64,000 nt of DNA from Burkholderiales bacterium (GCA_019635015.1 JAHCAG010000006.1:62001-126000); one strand, 5' to 3'. Counted from the first letter of the stretch, positions 36,755-45,936 are shown. The notes: a model not told the origin generated them from the letters alone. Made by a program: numbers and translations.

Positions 36755-37564
36755 ATGAACATGAACGCACCTCAGACCATGACGGACCGCCTGATTGCCG
36801 AGAAAAAAGACGGCATCGGCTGGATCACCTTCAACAACCCGGCGCGCCACAATGCGGTGTCCTTCGAAATGTGGCAGGCGCTGCCGGTCATCCTCAACGA
36901 CTTCGCGGCCGACCCCGAAGTGCGCGTGATCATCCTCAAGGGCGCGGGCGAGAAGGCTTTTGTCGCCGGTGCCGATATTTCCCAGTTCAAGGAAAAACGC
37001 AGCAGCGAGGATGCGGTGGCGGCCTACAACGCAGCAGCCGATCTCGCCAGCAAATCGCTGCAGGAATGCGCCAAACCGACCATCGCGATGGTGCGCGGCT
37101 ACTGCATCGGCGGCGGCACCGCGATCGCCGTCAACTGCGACATCCGCATTGCCGCCGATGATGCGAAATTCGGTGTGCCCGCCGGCAAGCTGGGTCTGGG
37201 CTACCGTTTCGTCGGCGTCAAACGGCTGACCGACGTGGTGGGCCCGCAGTTCACCGCGGAAATTTTCTTCACTGCGCGCCAGTTCAATGCACAGGAAGCG
37301 CTGCAGATGAACCTGGTCAACCGCGTGGTGCCGGCGGCCGAGCTGGAGAAATACACGCTCGACTATGCCGCGACCATCGCCGCCAATGCACCGCTGACCC
37401 TGGCTTCGGTCAAGGCCTCGCTGATCGAATACGGCAAGGACCCGGCCAAGCGCGACCTCGACCGTCTGCAGAAAATGGTCGACGTCTGCTACAAGAGCGA
37501 GGACTACAAGGAAGGGCAGGCCGCCTTCGCCGAGAAGCGCAAGCCGGTATTCAAGGGAAAGTAA
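36755..37564 (+). CDS. Enoyl-CoA hydratase/isomerase-family protein
   Basis: A 269-residue crotonase-fold protein (the alternative ATG at 36761 has better spacing to GGGG). The oxyanion-hole segments are GAGEKAFVAGADISQF and MVRGYCIGGGTAIAVNCDI; the latter carries the usual GGG of the hydratase group. Glu residues of the classic active site are not clearly conserved (GVPAGKLGLGY replaces the usual E-x-x-x-G-x-x-P), so isomerase or other chemistry is possible. It is separated from MFS by 74 bases with its own AT-rich upstream sequence. Confidence 0.88.
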   Translation: MNMNAPQTMTDRLIAEKKDGIGWITFNNPARHNAVSFEMWQALPVILNDFAADPEVRVIILKGAGEKAFVAGADISQFKEKRSSEDAVAAYNAAADLASKSLQECAKPTIAMVRGYCIGGGTAIAVNCDIRIAADDAKFGVPAGKLGLGYRFVGVKRLTDVVGPQFTAEIFFTARQFNAQEALQMNLVNRVVPAAELEKYTLDYAATIAANAPLTLASVKASLIEYGKDPAKRDLDRLQKMVDVCYKSEDYKEGQAAFAEKRKPVFKGK

Positions 37565-37565
37565 C

Positions 37566-37583
37566 ATAAGTATTTGTTTTTAT
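37566..37583 (+). repeat. AT-rich boundary motif, copy 3
   Basis: ATAAGTATTTGTTTTTAT. The reverse complement shares 15 bases (AAAAACAAATACTTA) with copy 4 and 12 with copies 1-2. It lies right after the enoyl-CoA hydratase stop and ~25 bases before the next ATG. Confidence 0.6.
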
Positions 37584-37606
37584 TAATATTTTTATAAAGG
37601 CTTACC

Positions 37607-39136
37607 ATGGGTTTTGATGCCAACCGTGCTGATCTGTGTATCGGCGTGATCGGTACCGGTGCAATGGGGCGCGGCATTGTGCAGGTGACTGCCGCCGGAG
37701 GCATGCAGGTCGTGATGATGGACACCCGCGCCGGCGCCGCCGAGGAGGCACGCGATTTTGTCGCCAAGATGCTGGCGCGTGCGGCAGAGAAGGGCAGCAT
37801 GACGCAGGCCGATGCCGACGCCGCCACCGCGCGCATCAAGGTCGCGCAGTCGCTGGCCGAGTTCAAGGACTGCCACATGGTCGTCGAGGCCATCATCGAA
37901 AACCTCGATGCCAAGCGCGCGCTGTTCGGAGAACTGGAAACCATCGTCAGTCCGGAATGCATCCTCGCCACCAACACCTCGTCGATGTCGGTGACGACCA
38001 TCGCCGCCAAGCTGAAAACACCACAGCGCTTCGCCGGCTTCCACTTCTTCAATCCGGTGCCGCTGATGAAGCTGGTTGAAGTCATCGACGGCCTGCAGAC
38101 GGAGAACTGGGTGTCGGAAGCGCTGATGACCATCGGCCGGCGCATGACGCGCGAGCCGGTTCGGCTGACCGATGCACCGGGCTTCCTGGTCAACCAGGTC
38201 GGCCGCGGCTTCACGCTGGAAGCATCCCACCTGGTCTATGAGGGTGTCGCATCCTTCGTCGATGTCGACCGCGTGATGCGCGATGTCGGCGGCTTCCGCA
38301 TGGGACCGTTCGAGCTGATGGAACTGACCGGCCTTGATGTCACCCAGCCGGCCTCGGTGCTGATCTACAACCAGTTCTTCCAGGAACAGCGCTACCGCCC
38401 GAGCCTGATCATGCAATCGCGCTACGAAGCCGGCGTGCTCGGGCGCAAGAGCAAGAAGGGCTTTTACAACTACGACGCCGAGATGAAGCCGATCATTGCT
38501 CCGGAACCTCCGGCGCCGACGGCGAAGCCGAAAAGCGTCTGGGTCAGCAAGGCCGAACCGTCCGGGCATGAAATCCTGACCGGATTGCTGACAAAGCTCG
38601 GCGCGAACATCGAAAGCGGAGCCAAACCCTCCGCCGACGCGCTGATCCTGGTGACTCCGATCGGCAAGGATGCAACAAGCTGCGCGGTGGAAGAGGGCCT
38701 GGATCCGAAACGCACCGTGGCCGTCGATACCCTGTTCCCGATGGTCAAGCGCCGCACGATCATGGGCACGCCGCTGACCGACGCCCGCGTGAAGGAGGCC
38801 GCCCACGGCCTGCTCGCCTCCGACGGCGTGCCGGTGACGGTTTGCCGTGACAGCCCGGGCTTCATCGCCCAGCGCATCGTGGCGATGATCGTCAATATCG
38901 GCTGCTCGATCGCGCAAAGCCGCACCGCGCAACCGGCGGATATCGACAAGGCGGTGACCCTCGGACTGAACTATCCCAACGGCCCGCTGAAATTCGGCGA
39001 TGTCGTCGGCGTCGAGCGCATCCACCGCGTGCTCGTGAACATGAACGCGATCTACGCTGACCCGCGTTACCGTCCCAACATCTGGATGACCCGCCGCTCG
39101 AAGCTCGGCGTGTCCCTGCTGACCCCCGAACCCTGA
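37607..39136 (+). CDS. 3-hydroxyacyl-CoA dehydrogenase (two-domain)
   Basis: A 509-residue NAD-dependent enzyme. The Rossmann motif is IGVIGTGAMGRGIVQV, the 3HCDH N-domain loops are ATNTSSMSVTTIA and FHFFNPVPLMKLVEV, and two C-terminal 3HCDH segments follow (AKSKFKG-like DRVMRDVGGFRMGPFELMELT, and near the end VTLGLNYPNGPLKFGDVVG). The length is near the PaaC/PaaH type. It oxidises 3-hydroxyacyl-CoA from the preceding hydratase to 3-ketoacyl-CoA. It starts after the AT-rich boundary motif with AAAGG at 37596. Confidence 0.9.
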   Translation: MGFDANRADLCIGVIGTGAMGRGIVQVTAAGGMQVVMMDTRAGAAEEARDFVAKMLARAAEKGSMTQADADAATARIKVAQSLAEFKDCHMVVEAIIENLDAKRALFGELETIVSPECILATNTSSMSVTTIAAKLKTPQRFAGFHFFNPVPLMKLVEVIDGLQTENWVSEALMTIGRRMTREPVRLTDAPGFLVNQVGRGFTLEASHLVYEGVASFVDVDRVMRDVGGFRMGPFELMELTGLDVTQPASVLIYNQFFQEQRYRPSLIMQSRYEAGVLGRKSKKGFYNYDAEMKPIIAPEPPAPTAKPKSVWVSKAEPSGHEILTGLLTKLGANIESGAKPSADALILVTPIGKDATSCAVEEGLDPKRTVAVDTLFPMVKRRTIMGTPLTDARVKEAAHGLLASDGVPVTVCRDSPGFIAQRIVAMIVNIGCSIAQSRTAQPADIDKAVTLGLNYPNGPLKFGDVVGVERIHRVLVNMNAIYADPRYRPNIWMTRRSKLGVSLLTPEP

Positions 39137-39152
39137 ACCGAGAGGAACAACC

Positions 39153-40355
39153 ATGCTCGACGCTTATCTGTACGAAGGACTGCGCACCCCGTTCGGCCGC
39201 CACGGCGGCGTGCTGGCGAAAGTCCGCCCCGATGACCTGCTCGCCGACGTCATGAAAAACGTGATGGCGAAATCGAAATTCAAGATCGAACAGGTCGAGG
39301 ACATCGTCGTCGGCTGCGGCAACCAGAGCGGCGAGGACAGCCGCTGCGTCGCGCGCCATGCCGGCCTGTCCGCAGGTTTCCCGATCGAAATTCCGGGTAC
39401 TGTCCTGCAACGCAACTGCGCCAGTGGCCTCGGCGCGCTGGCTCACGCGGCGCACTCGATCACTGCGGGCGAGGGTGACGTGTTCATCGTCGGCGGCGTC
39501 GAGAGCATGAGCCGTTCGCCGATCGTCATCGGCCGTGCCGAAGCCGCCTTCGATCGCGGCATCAAGATGTTCGACAGCACCATCGGCCCGCGTTTCTCCA
39601 ATCCGAAACTCGACAAGCAGTTCGGCAATCACCAGATGCCGCAGACCGCCGACAACCTGGCACGTGAATACGGCATCACCCGCGAGCAGGCTGACACTTT
39701 TGCCGCAGCTTCCCAGCACAAATTCCAGGTCGCCAAGGGCGAGGGTTTCTTCGCCGGCGAAATCGCGCCGGTCGAACTGCCGCCGACCCGCAAGGGCCCG
39801 GTGCCGCCGGTCGCCGAGGACGAGCACCCGCGTCCGGGTACCGACATGGCCACGCTGGCCAAGATGAAGGTGCTGTACGAAGGCGGCGTCACCACCGCCG
39901 GCAATGCCTCGGGCGTCAATGACGGCGCGGTCGCGCTGGTCGTCGGCTCGCGGGCGGCCGGTGAAAAGGCCGGCGCCAAGCCGATGGCGCGCATCATCGC
40001 CACCGCGGCAATGGGCGTCCGCCCCGACATCATGGGCATTGGCCCGGTGGCGGCGTCGAAAAAGGCGCTGGCCCGCGTCGGGCTGTCGGTCAAGGACATG
40101 GACATCATCGAGATCAACGAAGCCTTCGCGGCCCAGGTGCTGGCCTGCCTCAAAGGCCTTGACGTGGCTTTTGACGACAAACGGGTGAACCCCAATGGCG
40201 GCGCAATTGCCGTCGGCCATCCGCTTGGTGCCTCCGGCGCGCGCATTGCACTGACGGCAGCGCGTCAGCTCGAGCGTATCGGCGGCAAATATGCACTGGT
40301 CTCGCTGTGCATCGGCGGCGGGCAGGGCATGGCGGTCGTAATCGAGCGCGTCTGA
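39153..40355 (+). CDS. Thiolase (acetyl-CoA acyltransferase)
   Basis: A 400-residue thiolase. The acylated Cys is in LQRNCASGLGALAHAA (~residue 91), the His pair in GGAIAVGHPLGASGAR with NEAFAAQVLA nearby, and the second Cys in SLCIGGGQGMAVV. It cleaves 3-ketoacyl-CoA with CoA. It is 16 bases behind the dehydrogenase and ends the beta-oxidation set. A perfect 23-bp hairpin lies 52 bases past its stop. Confidence 0.92.
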   Translation: MLDAYLYEGLRTPFGRHGGVLAKVRPDDLLADVMKNVMAKSKFKIEQVEDIVVGCGNQSGEDSRCVARHAGLSAGFPIEIPGTVLQRNCASGLGALAHAAHSITAGEGDVFIVGGVESMSRSPIVIGRAEAAFDRGIKMFDSTIGPRFSNPKLDKQFGNHQMPQTADNLAREYGITREQADTFAAASQHKFQVAKGEGFFAGEIAPVELPPTRKGPVPPVAEDEHPRPGTDMATLAKMKVLYEGGVTTAGNASGVNDGAVALVVGSRAAGEKAGAKPMARIIATAAMGVRPDIMGIGPVAASKKALARVGLSVKDMDIIEINEAFAAQVLACLKGLDVAFDDKRVNPNGGAIAVGHPLGASGARIALTAARQLERIGGKYALVSLCIGGGQGMAVVIERV

Positions 40356-40406
40356 GGGGGGATTGCTGTGCCTGAATTGGCTCTCCAGTGCCGGCAAAGG
40401 CCTCCA

Positions 40407-40455
40407 GGCAAGGCCGGGCAAATCTAACATTTTGTTAGATTTGCCCGGCCTTGCC
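40407..40455. repeat. 49-nt perfect inverted repeat, 23-bp stem
   Basis: The left arm 40407-40429 begins GGCAAGGCCGGGCAAATC and ends TAACA; the loop TTT is at 40430-40432; the right arm 40433-40455 is the exact complement. There is no T-run, so it is more than a simple terminator. The arms are GC-rich at the base and AT-rich at the tip. Confidence 0.9.
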
Positions 40456-40510
40456 CTGTCGCGCATACTTGGCCATACCAGAAGAAACAGGGACGGTCAG
40501 GGGGTTGATC

Positions 40511-40885
40511 GTGAGTGACATGGAAACCATTACGGCGCTGAAACAGGGTGTTCCGCTGCCGCCGCAAAAGCTGATCGAGCTGCGGTCGAAAGGCATGCAC
40601 ACGGTGCGTTTCGAGTTCATCGTCCGCCTGCTGCGCCTGAACACACAGATCATCACTCTCTCGATTTACTGGGAAGACGGCAGGGAATTCATGCAAATCC
40701 CGTCGGTCCAGAATGCCCAGCGCAAGCTGGTGTATGCCAGCCAGCCCCGGGTTCATGGCCTGTTCGAAGACATGGCCTTGCTGTGTTACCCCTACGATCC
40801 GGATGCCAAGACCAAGGTCGACGCGGAACTCGACCGTATGGTCGAAGCGATAGGGAACTACGGCCGTAAAACCTCCAGAAGCTGA
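40511..40885 (+). CDS. Conserved small protein of unknown function
   Basis: A 124-residue (GTG 40511) or 121-residue (ATG 40520) protein. The start is uncertain because GGGGG precedes the GTG by eight bases. It has no recognised family. Visible: the N-terminal METITALKQGVPLPPQKLIELR, a beta-rich middle (HTVRFEFIVRLLRLNTQIITLSIYWEDGREFMQIPS), then a basic C terminus. No signal peptide or membrane segment is present. It follows the 49-nt hairpin, so its transcript may begin after it. Confidence 0.6.
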   Translation: MSDMETITALKQGVPLPPQKLIELRSKGMHTVRFEFIVRLLRLNTQIITLSIYWEDGREFMQIPSVQNAQRKLVYASQPRVHGLFEDMALLCYPYDPDAKTKVDAELDRMVEAIGNYGRKTSRS

Positions 40886-40942
40886 TGGTCGGCATTACTT
40901 GATGCCGTATTCCTTCTGCGACTGTTGTTTTACATAATACAC

Positions 40943-40956
40943 ATTATACGTATAAT
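40943..40956. repeat. 14-bp perfect palindrome
   Basis: ATTATACGTATAAT in an AT-rich gap between convergent genes. An operator or a chance event is possible. Confidence 0.5.
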
Positions 40957-40964
40957 AAGATCGA

Positions 40965-40984
40965 AGCCTTTGATCACAAAGGCT
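40965..40984. terminator. Hairpin between convergent genes
   Basis: An 8-bp stem AGCCTTTG / CAAAGGCT (loop ATCA), followed by GTTATT on the plus strand and TTCGATCTTATTAT on the minus strand. Probably a terminator for the unknown gene or the ankyrin gene. Confidence 0.6.
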
Positions 40985-41002
40985 GTTATTCAAGACAATC
41001 CT

Positions 41003-41647
41003 TCATTCCTCAACACCCGCCCTGCGCAACACGGCCTCGATTTCGGCGTGCCCGCGGTCCCGGGCGTTACCCAGAGCCGAATGTCCGAATGGGGACACAT
41101 ATTTGGCGTCGGCGCCGTGCTCCAGCAGCATCAGCAGCATCGGCAGATGGCCTTCGCGCGCCGCCATCATCAGCGCCGTGGTGCCATTCTCGGCCGCCGC
41201 ATTGATATCGGCCCCTTTGGCAATGAGCATGCGGCCGATATCCACCCGGTTGCGGGCAGCGGCATAAATCAGCGGTGTCCAGCCGGGCTGGTTGACCGGA
41301 GCTCCAGCATCCAGGAGCAGCTTGGTGATTTCGGCATGTCCCATGATCGCGGCCAGCATCAGGGCGGATTCACCCAAGGGGTTGCGGGTATGCAGGCGCG
41401 GACGGGCGTTCAGTACGGTTTTCACCACATTGCTTGCGCCTTCACGAACCGCGAGCATCAGCAGGCTTTCGCCCTTGGGGCTGACCGTATCGACATCCAT
41501 GCCGCGCCGGAACAGTTCGGCAACGGCTTTTTCATCACCGAGGTGGATGGCCTGCAGCATGTCTTCGTAGGCGCCGGCATGGACACTCGCGCTGCTTCCC
41601 AGTAAAACCAGTAGCAGCAACCTCATAAAATAGTATCGAATAATCAT
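41003..41647 (-). CDS. Ankyrin-repeat periplasmic protein
   Basis: A 214-residue (or 207-residue from Met8) protein. An N-terminal signal peptide (MRLLLLVLLGSSASVHAG) is followed by about five ankyrin repeats: KGESLLMLAVREGASNVVKT, GESALMLAAIMGHAEITKLLL, GWTPLIYAAARNRVDIGRML, GTTALMMAAREGHLPMLLML, FGHSALGNARDRGHAEIEAV. It is probably a periplasmic protein-interaction module. It starts four bases after the tatD stop, so it ends the operon. There is no Shine-Dalgarno, and the local sequence is AT-rich. Confidence 0.88.
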   Translation of the reverse strand: MIIRYYFMRLLLLVLLGSSASVHAGAYEDMLQAIHLGDEKAVAELFRRGMDVDTVSPKGESLLMLAVREGASNVVKTVLNARPRLHTRNPLGESALMLAAIMGHAEITKLLLDAGAPVNQPGWTPLIYAAARNRVDIGRMLIAKGADINAAAENGTTALMMAAREGHLPMLLMLLEHGADAKYVSPFGHSALGNARDRGHAEIEAVLRRAGVEE

Positions 41648-41651
41648 ATAT

Positions 41652-42419
41652 CTATTTGTTTAAATTGAATAATTTATAAAAATTATTAGTTGTTGTCGAG
41701 ACCACCTCGGAAAATTCACGATCCTGCAGTCGGGCGATTTCTTCGGCGACATGGCGAACCCAGCCCGGCTGGTTGGTCTTGCCACGGTAAGGTACCGGAG
41801 CCAGGTAGGGGGAATCGGTTTCCACCAGCATCCGCTCCAGCGGAACCCGCCGGGCAACCTCCTTCAGATCCCTGGCATTCCTGAACGTCACGATGCCTGA
41901 AAAGGAAATGTAAAACCCGAGGTCCAGTGCGTCGCGGGCCACTTCCCAGCTTTCGGTGAAACAGTGCATGACGCCGCCGACCTCCCCTGCGCCCTCTTCC
42001 CGCATCAACCGCAGCGTATCTGCAGCCGCAGAACGGGTATGGATGATCAGCGGTTTACCGGCCATGCGCGCAGCGCGGATATGCACCCGGAAACGCTCCC
42101 TTTGCCATTCGAGATCGCCGGTCAGGCGGTAATAGTCCAGGCCCGTTTCGCCGATGGCGACCACCTTCGGATGCTGCGCCAGTTCGACCAGTTCGCCCAC
42201 GGACGGTTCGTGCAGATCGGCATAGTCCGGATGCACCCCGACCGAAGCGTAGAACTGCTGGTGCCGTTCGGCCAAGGCCAGGACTTTCGGAAAATCCTCC
42301 AGCGTAACGCTGACGCACAGGGCCCTCGCAACCCCGTTCTCGCGCATGACTTCGAGAACCTCGGGCAGTTTGTCGGCCAATTCGGGAAAATCAAGGTGGC
42401 AATGCGAGTCGACCAGCAT
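41652..42419 (-). CDS. tatD: TatD-family metal-dependent DNase
   Basis: A 255-residue TIM-barrel hydrolase. The N-terminal HxH is in MLVDSHCHLDFPEL, internal motifs are GETGLDYYR and IIHTRSAAADTL, and VGGVMHCFT and LVETDSPYLAPVPYRGK carry the C-terminal metal ligands. The final ~12 residues (NNFYKLFNLNK) come from AT-rich codons. It is one base after holB and four bases before the ankyrin gene. Confidence 0.93.
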   Translation of the reverse strand: MLVDSHCHLDFPELADKLPEVLEVMRENGVARALCVSVTLEDFPKVLALAERHQQFYASVGVHPDYADLHEPSVGELVELAQHPKVVAIGETGLDYYRLTGDLEWQRERFRVHIRAARMAGKPLIIHTRSAAADTLRLMREEGAGEVGGVMHCFTESWEVARDALDLGFYISFSGIVTFRNARDLKEVARRVPLERMLVETDSPYLAPVPYRGKTNQPGWVRHVAEEIARLQDREFSEVVSTTTNNFYKLFNLNK

Positions 42420-42420
42420 T

Positions 42421-43431
42421 TCAGGCAGCCTTGCGCGCGGGATTCACGATGCCGGCATAGGCGAACAGCACGCTTTCAATGTACAGGCGCGTGTTCAGCG
42501 GATGATGGATGTTGCGCTGTTCGCGCACCAGTTTGCGGTGCAGCCGCAATGCCGCCACTGGCTCAACGCGGCGCGCGACAACCGCGAGTTCACGCGCCAT
42601 GTCCGGGTTGTAGCGGATGCTGTCGAGCATGCGCTGGCTGACAATGTCATAGGTCCATTTCTGCATCCACCCGATGAATCGTTCCAGCGGAAGGTCGCGC
42701 AGCGCCTCGGCGGCAGCCAGCGGATCGAAATCCGGATCGGTGATGTGTCCGAGAAAATCCCGGCGCCCCGCCAACTCCTTGCCCTCGCTCGCCGCCAGTG
42801 CGAGCAGCGGCGCCCCGGAACACTGGGCCAGGGCGACTTCGGGCTCCGCCACCCCTTGCTGCCGCAGCCAGGCCAGGGCGACGGCCGGATCCGGCTGCCC
42901 CAGACTGAGCTGGCGGCAACGGCTGATGATGGTGCGTGGCAGGCGCTGCGGACGGTGGCTGATCAGGATGAAATGGGTCCGTGGCGGAGGCTCTTCGAGA
43001 CTTTTCAGCAATGCGTTGGCGGCATTGACATTCAGGGCTTCGGCCGGGCTGACCAGGATGACCTTGCACCCGCCGCGATGGCTGGATACGTGGATGAAAT
43101 CATGCAGTTCCCGCACCTGTTCGACGCTGATCCACGGACTAGCCTTGGTTTTTTTTACACCTTCATCGGCCTCCGTCTCAGTCTCCCCTTCGGTCGCCGG
43201 CGCAAGAATGCGGAAATCAGGATGCGCAGCGGAAGCCATCCAGCCGCAGGCACTGCAATTGCCACAGGCTGCACCCTCGGAAGCCGGTTGTTCGCACAGC
43301 AGCCCCCTGGCCAGCGCCATGCCGAAATCCTGCTTGCCGATACCCCGCGGTCCTTTCACCAGCAGCGCATGGGCCAGTTGATTGCCTTGTCCCAGCACCT
43401 GCTCCAACTCCGCTTTAAACCAGGTAATCAT
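42421..43431 (-). CDS. holB: DNA polymerase III delta' subunit
   Basis: A 336-residue clamp-loader subunit. It has a P-loop-like VKGPRGIGKQDFGMALA and a zinc module (CEQPASEGAACGNCSACGWM) typical of delta'. SPAEALNVNAANALLKSLEEPP and FILISHRPQRLPRTIISRC are the characteristic sensor segments. It is the third gene of the mltG-tmk-holB-tatD run, separated from tmk by a 75-base AT-rich gap. Confidence 0.92.
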   Translation of the reverse strand: MITWFKAELEQVLGQGNQLAHALLVKGPRGIGKQDFGMALARGLLCEQPASEGAACGNCSACGWMASAAHPDFRILAPATEGETETEADEGVKKTKASPWISVEQVRELHDFIHVSSHRGGCKVILVSPAEALNVNAANALLKSLEEPPPRTHFILISHRPQRLPRTIISRCRQLSLGQPDPAVALAWLRQQGVAEPEVALAQCSGAPLLALAASEGKELAGRRDFLGHITDPDFDPLAAAEALRDLPLERFIGWMQKWTYDIVSQRMLDSIRYNPDMARELAVVARRVEPVAALRLHRKLVREQRNIHHPLNTRLYIESVLFAYAGIVNPARKAA

Positions 43432-43450
43432 TAATAATCAGCAAGTTATG

Positions 43451-43460
43451 GTATTTGTTT
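43451..43460 (+). repeat. AT-rich boundary motif, partial copy
   Basis: GTATTTGTTT matches the middle of copy 3. It lies between tmk and holB in a ~100-base AT-rich island. Similarity may be compositional. Confidence 0.35.
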
Positions 43461-43463
43461 AAA

Positions 43464-43491
43464 GTTATAAACAGCAGCAAGATTAATGCAA
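43464..43491 (-). promoter_or_regulatory. Candidate internal promoter for holB-tatD-ankyrin
   Basis: On the minus strand, TTGCAT (43486-43491), a 16-base spacer and TATAAC (43464-43469), ahead of the holB start. It lies in an AT-rich gap of an otherwise tight operon. Confidence 0.35.
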
Positions 43492-43506
43492 ATTTTTTAT
43501 TTAAAA

Positions 43507-44121
43507 TCAATAGTTTAAAATTATATTTTGAAGCTCTGATTGAATTTCGGCAACGCTGCGCGCAGCATCAATGATGCGGATTCTTTGCGGGTGTTCCGTG
43601 GCTCTTCGCAGGTAGGCCGCCCGCACCCGTTCGAAAAACGCCGCCTGCTCCCGCTCAAAGCGGTCCGGCTCACGGACCTGCCGCGTGCGCTTGCGCCCGA
43701 CTTCGGGGCTGAGGTCGAAATAAAGGGTAAGGTCCGGCTGCAGTTCGCCCTGCACCCAGCGCTCCAGCGCCGCAACGCGATCCCAGGCCATGCCGCTGCC
43801 GCCGGCCTGGTAGGCATAGGTGGCATCGGTAAAGCGGTCGCACAGCACCCAGCGGCCTGCGGCCAGCGCCGGCTCGATTACGGTCACGATATGTTCATGG
43901 CGTGCGGCAAACATCAACAGTGCCTCGGTATCCGGAGTCCGCGGTTCGCGGCTGTCGAGCAGAAGCCCGCGCAGCGCTTCACCCAGCGGGGTTCCGCCCG
44001 GCTCCCGCGTGACGGTCAGCGGCAGGCCGCGCCCGGCGAGTTGTCCGCGCAGCCATTCCAGATGCGTGGTCTTTCCGGCACCGTCCATGCCTTCCAGCGT
44101 GATGAATCTGCCGCGGCTCAC
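43507..44121 (-). CDS. tmk: Thymidylate kinase
   Basis: A 204-residue dTMP kinase. The P-loop is [17 protein letters not shown], the DRY-type motif is [15 protein letters not shown] (DRFxDATYAYQ), and the LID is rich in Arg ([13 protein letters not shown]). It phosphorylates dTMP to dTDP. It overlaps the mltG stop by four bases (ATGA). The C-terminal codons are AT-rich, running into the gap before holB. Confidence 0.95.
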   Translation of the reverse strand: MSRGRFITLEGMDGAGKTTHLEWLRGQLAGRGLPLTVTREPGGTPLGEALRGLLLDSREPRTPDTEALLMFAARHEHIVTVIEPALAAGRWVLCDRFTDATYAYQAGGSGMAWDRVAALERWVQGELQPDLTLYFDLSPEVGRKRTRQVREPDRFEREQAAFFERVRAAYLRRATEHPQRIRIIDAARSVAEIQSELQNIILNY

Positions 44122-45134
44122 TGGCGTGGGCGTCCCCGGCGCTGGTAGATATCCACTGCCCGCTCGTGTTCGGCCAGCGTCCGTGAAAACTTGGAAGTGC
44201 CGTCGCCGCGGGCAACAAAATACATGGCATCGCTCGCAGCCGGATTCAGCGTGGCGCGCAGCGCATCCAGTCCCGGCATGGCTATCGGTGTGGGCGGCAG
44301 TCCGGCCCGGGTATAGGTATTGTAGGGCGTATCCGTGGTCAGATCGCTTTTGCGGATGTTGCCGTCAAAGGCTTCTCCCATGCCATAGATCACCGTCGGA
44401 TCCGTCTGCAGCCGCATCCCGATTCGCAGCCGGTTGATGAATACGGCCGCGACCAGTGGCCGTTCCTCGGGGCGTCCTGTTTCCTTCTCCACGATGGAGG
44501 CGAGGATCAGCGCTTCCTCGGGCGACTTCAGGGGCAGCCCCTCCGCGCGCCGTTCCCATTCCTGGTCAAGATGGCGCAACATCAACCGGTGCGCGCGGCG
44601 CAGTATTGCCAGATCGGTCGTGCCTTCGCTGAAATGATAGGTGTCGGGGAAAAACCAGCCCTCGGCCGACGGCCGTGCGATGCCCAGTTTCTGCAGCACT
44701 TCCGCCTCGCTCAGGTCCGCCGCCTCGGCGCGCAGCTTCGGATGTTCCTGCAGAACCTTGCGCACCTGCCGGAATGTCCACCCTTCGACAAATGTCACCG
44801 CGACCAGCGTCACATCGCCCCGGGTGATCCGGTCCAGCAGGGTCATCAGTGTCAGCGCACCGGAGAACTCGTAATTGCCGGCCTTCAGCTTCGCCGACTC
44901 ACCGCGCAGGCGGGCCACCAGTTCGAAAACCTCGGGGCGACCGATGATCCCGGCAGCCGCCAGTTGCGCCGATACACTGCGCAGCGAACTGCCCGCACGC
45001 AGCTCAAAGGTTGCCGGCGACGACCCCAGCCCGAGGTCGCGGTGCGCGTAGTAATACAGCCCCGCAGCGGCCGCGAGCATTGCCAGCACCGCAGACCACA
45101 GCAGGAACTTAAACAGACGGATGATCGAATTCAT
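44118..45134 (-). CDS. mltG: Endolytic murein transglycosylase
   Basis: A 338-residue membrane-anchored YceG/MltG protein. The N-terminal TM is [20 protein letters not shown], followed by a LysM-like region and the catalytic core [20 protein letters not shown] (catalytic Glu), [20 protein letters not shown] and [19 protein letters not shown]. It cuts nascent peptidoglycan strands. It overlaps pabC by 26 bases and tmk by four. Confidence 0.95.
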   Translation of the reverse strand: MNSIIRLFKFLLWSAVLAMLAAAAGLYYYAHRDLGLGSSPATFELRAGSSLRSVSAQLAAAGIIGRPEVFELVARLRGESAKLKAGNYEFSGALTLMTLLDRITRGDVTLVAVTFVEGWTFRQVRKVLQEHPKLRAEAADLSEAEVLQKLGIARPSAEGWFFPDTYHFSEGTTDLAILRRAHRLMLRHLDQEWERRAEGLPLKSPEEALILASIVEKETGRPEERPLVAAVFINRLRIGMRLQTDPTVIYGMGEAFDGNIRKSDLTTDTPYNTYTRAGLPPTPIAMPGLDALRATLNPAASDAMYFVARGDGTSKFSRTLAEHERAVDIYQRRGRPRQ

Positions 45135-45936
45135 CGAGCCATTTTCTCACGAGCACCGCGACAGCGAATTCCCGCCACCGCAGCGACCCGAATGCAGCCA
45201 CCGGCCACACGCCGATCAGGCTGTTGACCAGCAGGACTTCCGTCGCCGATTGCAGGCGCAGGCAGCTGACCGGCTCCACACTGCAGCGCATTCCGTGGTG
45301 CGCCGCGGATTCCATGACCAGATCCCGGGTGACTCCGGCGACACCGCAGCGGGAAAGATCCGGTGTCACCAGCGTGCCGTTCTCGACCAGGAACACATTG
45401 CAGCGCGTGCCCTCGATGATGTTTCCGGCGGCATCCTGGAGCAGCCCTTCGGCAATGTCCGGATCATTCCACTCGGCGCGCGCCAGTACGTTTTCCAGGC
45501 GATTGAGATGCTTGACGCCGGCAAGAACAGGCTGTTCCGACAATCGCAGCGTGCACAGCCGGATGGCGACACCGCCGGTTGCCCACTCCCCGGGATAGGC
45601 AGGCGGCAGGTCCGCGGAAACAATGCGCCGGTGCCGGGGATTTGCCGGCCCGGCATAACCGCGGCCGCCGCTGCCCCGGGTCACCGTGATGCGCAGGCTG
45701 CAATCCGGGGCGCGCGAGGCAATGGCACTGATGTCGTGAAGGAGTTCAGTCTCTGCCGGCGGCCGGATTCCCAGCGCCACACAGTCGGATGCCAGCTTCG
45801 CGTAATGCCGTGGCCAGCGCTGCACCTTGCCTCCGCGCATCGCCATTGTGCGGAATACGCCATCGCCATAGGTCAAGCCGCGGTCATCGGCAGGGACACC
45901 GGCATCCGGTACTCCGTCAACCAGTGTGATCAGCAT
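45109..45936 (-). CDS. pabC: Aminodeoxychorismate lyase (class IV PLP)
   Basis: A 275-residue fold-type IV PLP enzyme. The start ATG 45936 gives MLITLVDG; earlier starts run into fabF. The PLP Lys is in LAGVKHLNRLENVLAR, the cofactor loop is GNIIEGTRCNVFLV, and CGVAGVTRD is typical of PabC. It makes 4-aminobenzoate for folate. A 26-base overlap with mltG indicates coupling. Confidence 0.9.
   Translation of the reverse strand: MLITLVDGVPDAGVPADDRGLTYGDGVFRTMAMRGGKVQRWPRHYAKLASDCVALGIRPPAETELLHDISAIASRAPDCSLRITVTRGSGGRGYAGPANPRHRRIVSADLPPAYPGEWATGGVAIRLCTLRLSEQPVLAGVKHLNRLENVLARAEWNDPDIAEGLLQDAAGNIIEGTRCNVFLVENGTLVTPDLSRCGVAGVTRDLVMESAAHHGMRCSVEPVSCLRLQSATEVLLVNSLIGVWPVAAFGSLRWREFAVAVLVRKWLDEFDHPSV

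Noticed and set aside
40886..40930. Minus-strand tail reading VKQQSQKEYGIK then stop, like a protein C terminus
   Set aside because: Only about a dozen residues before AT-rich sequence; too short to call a pseudogene.
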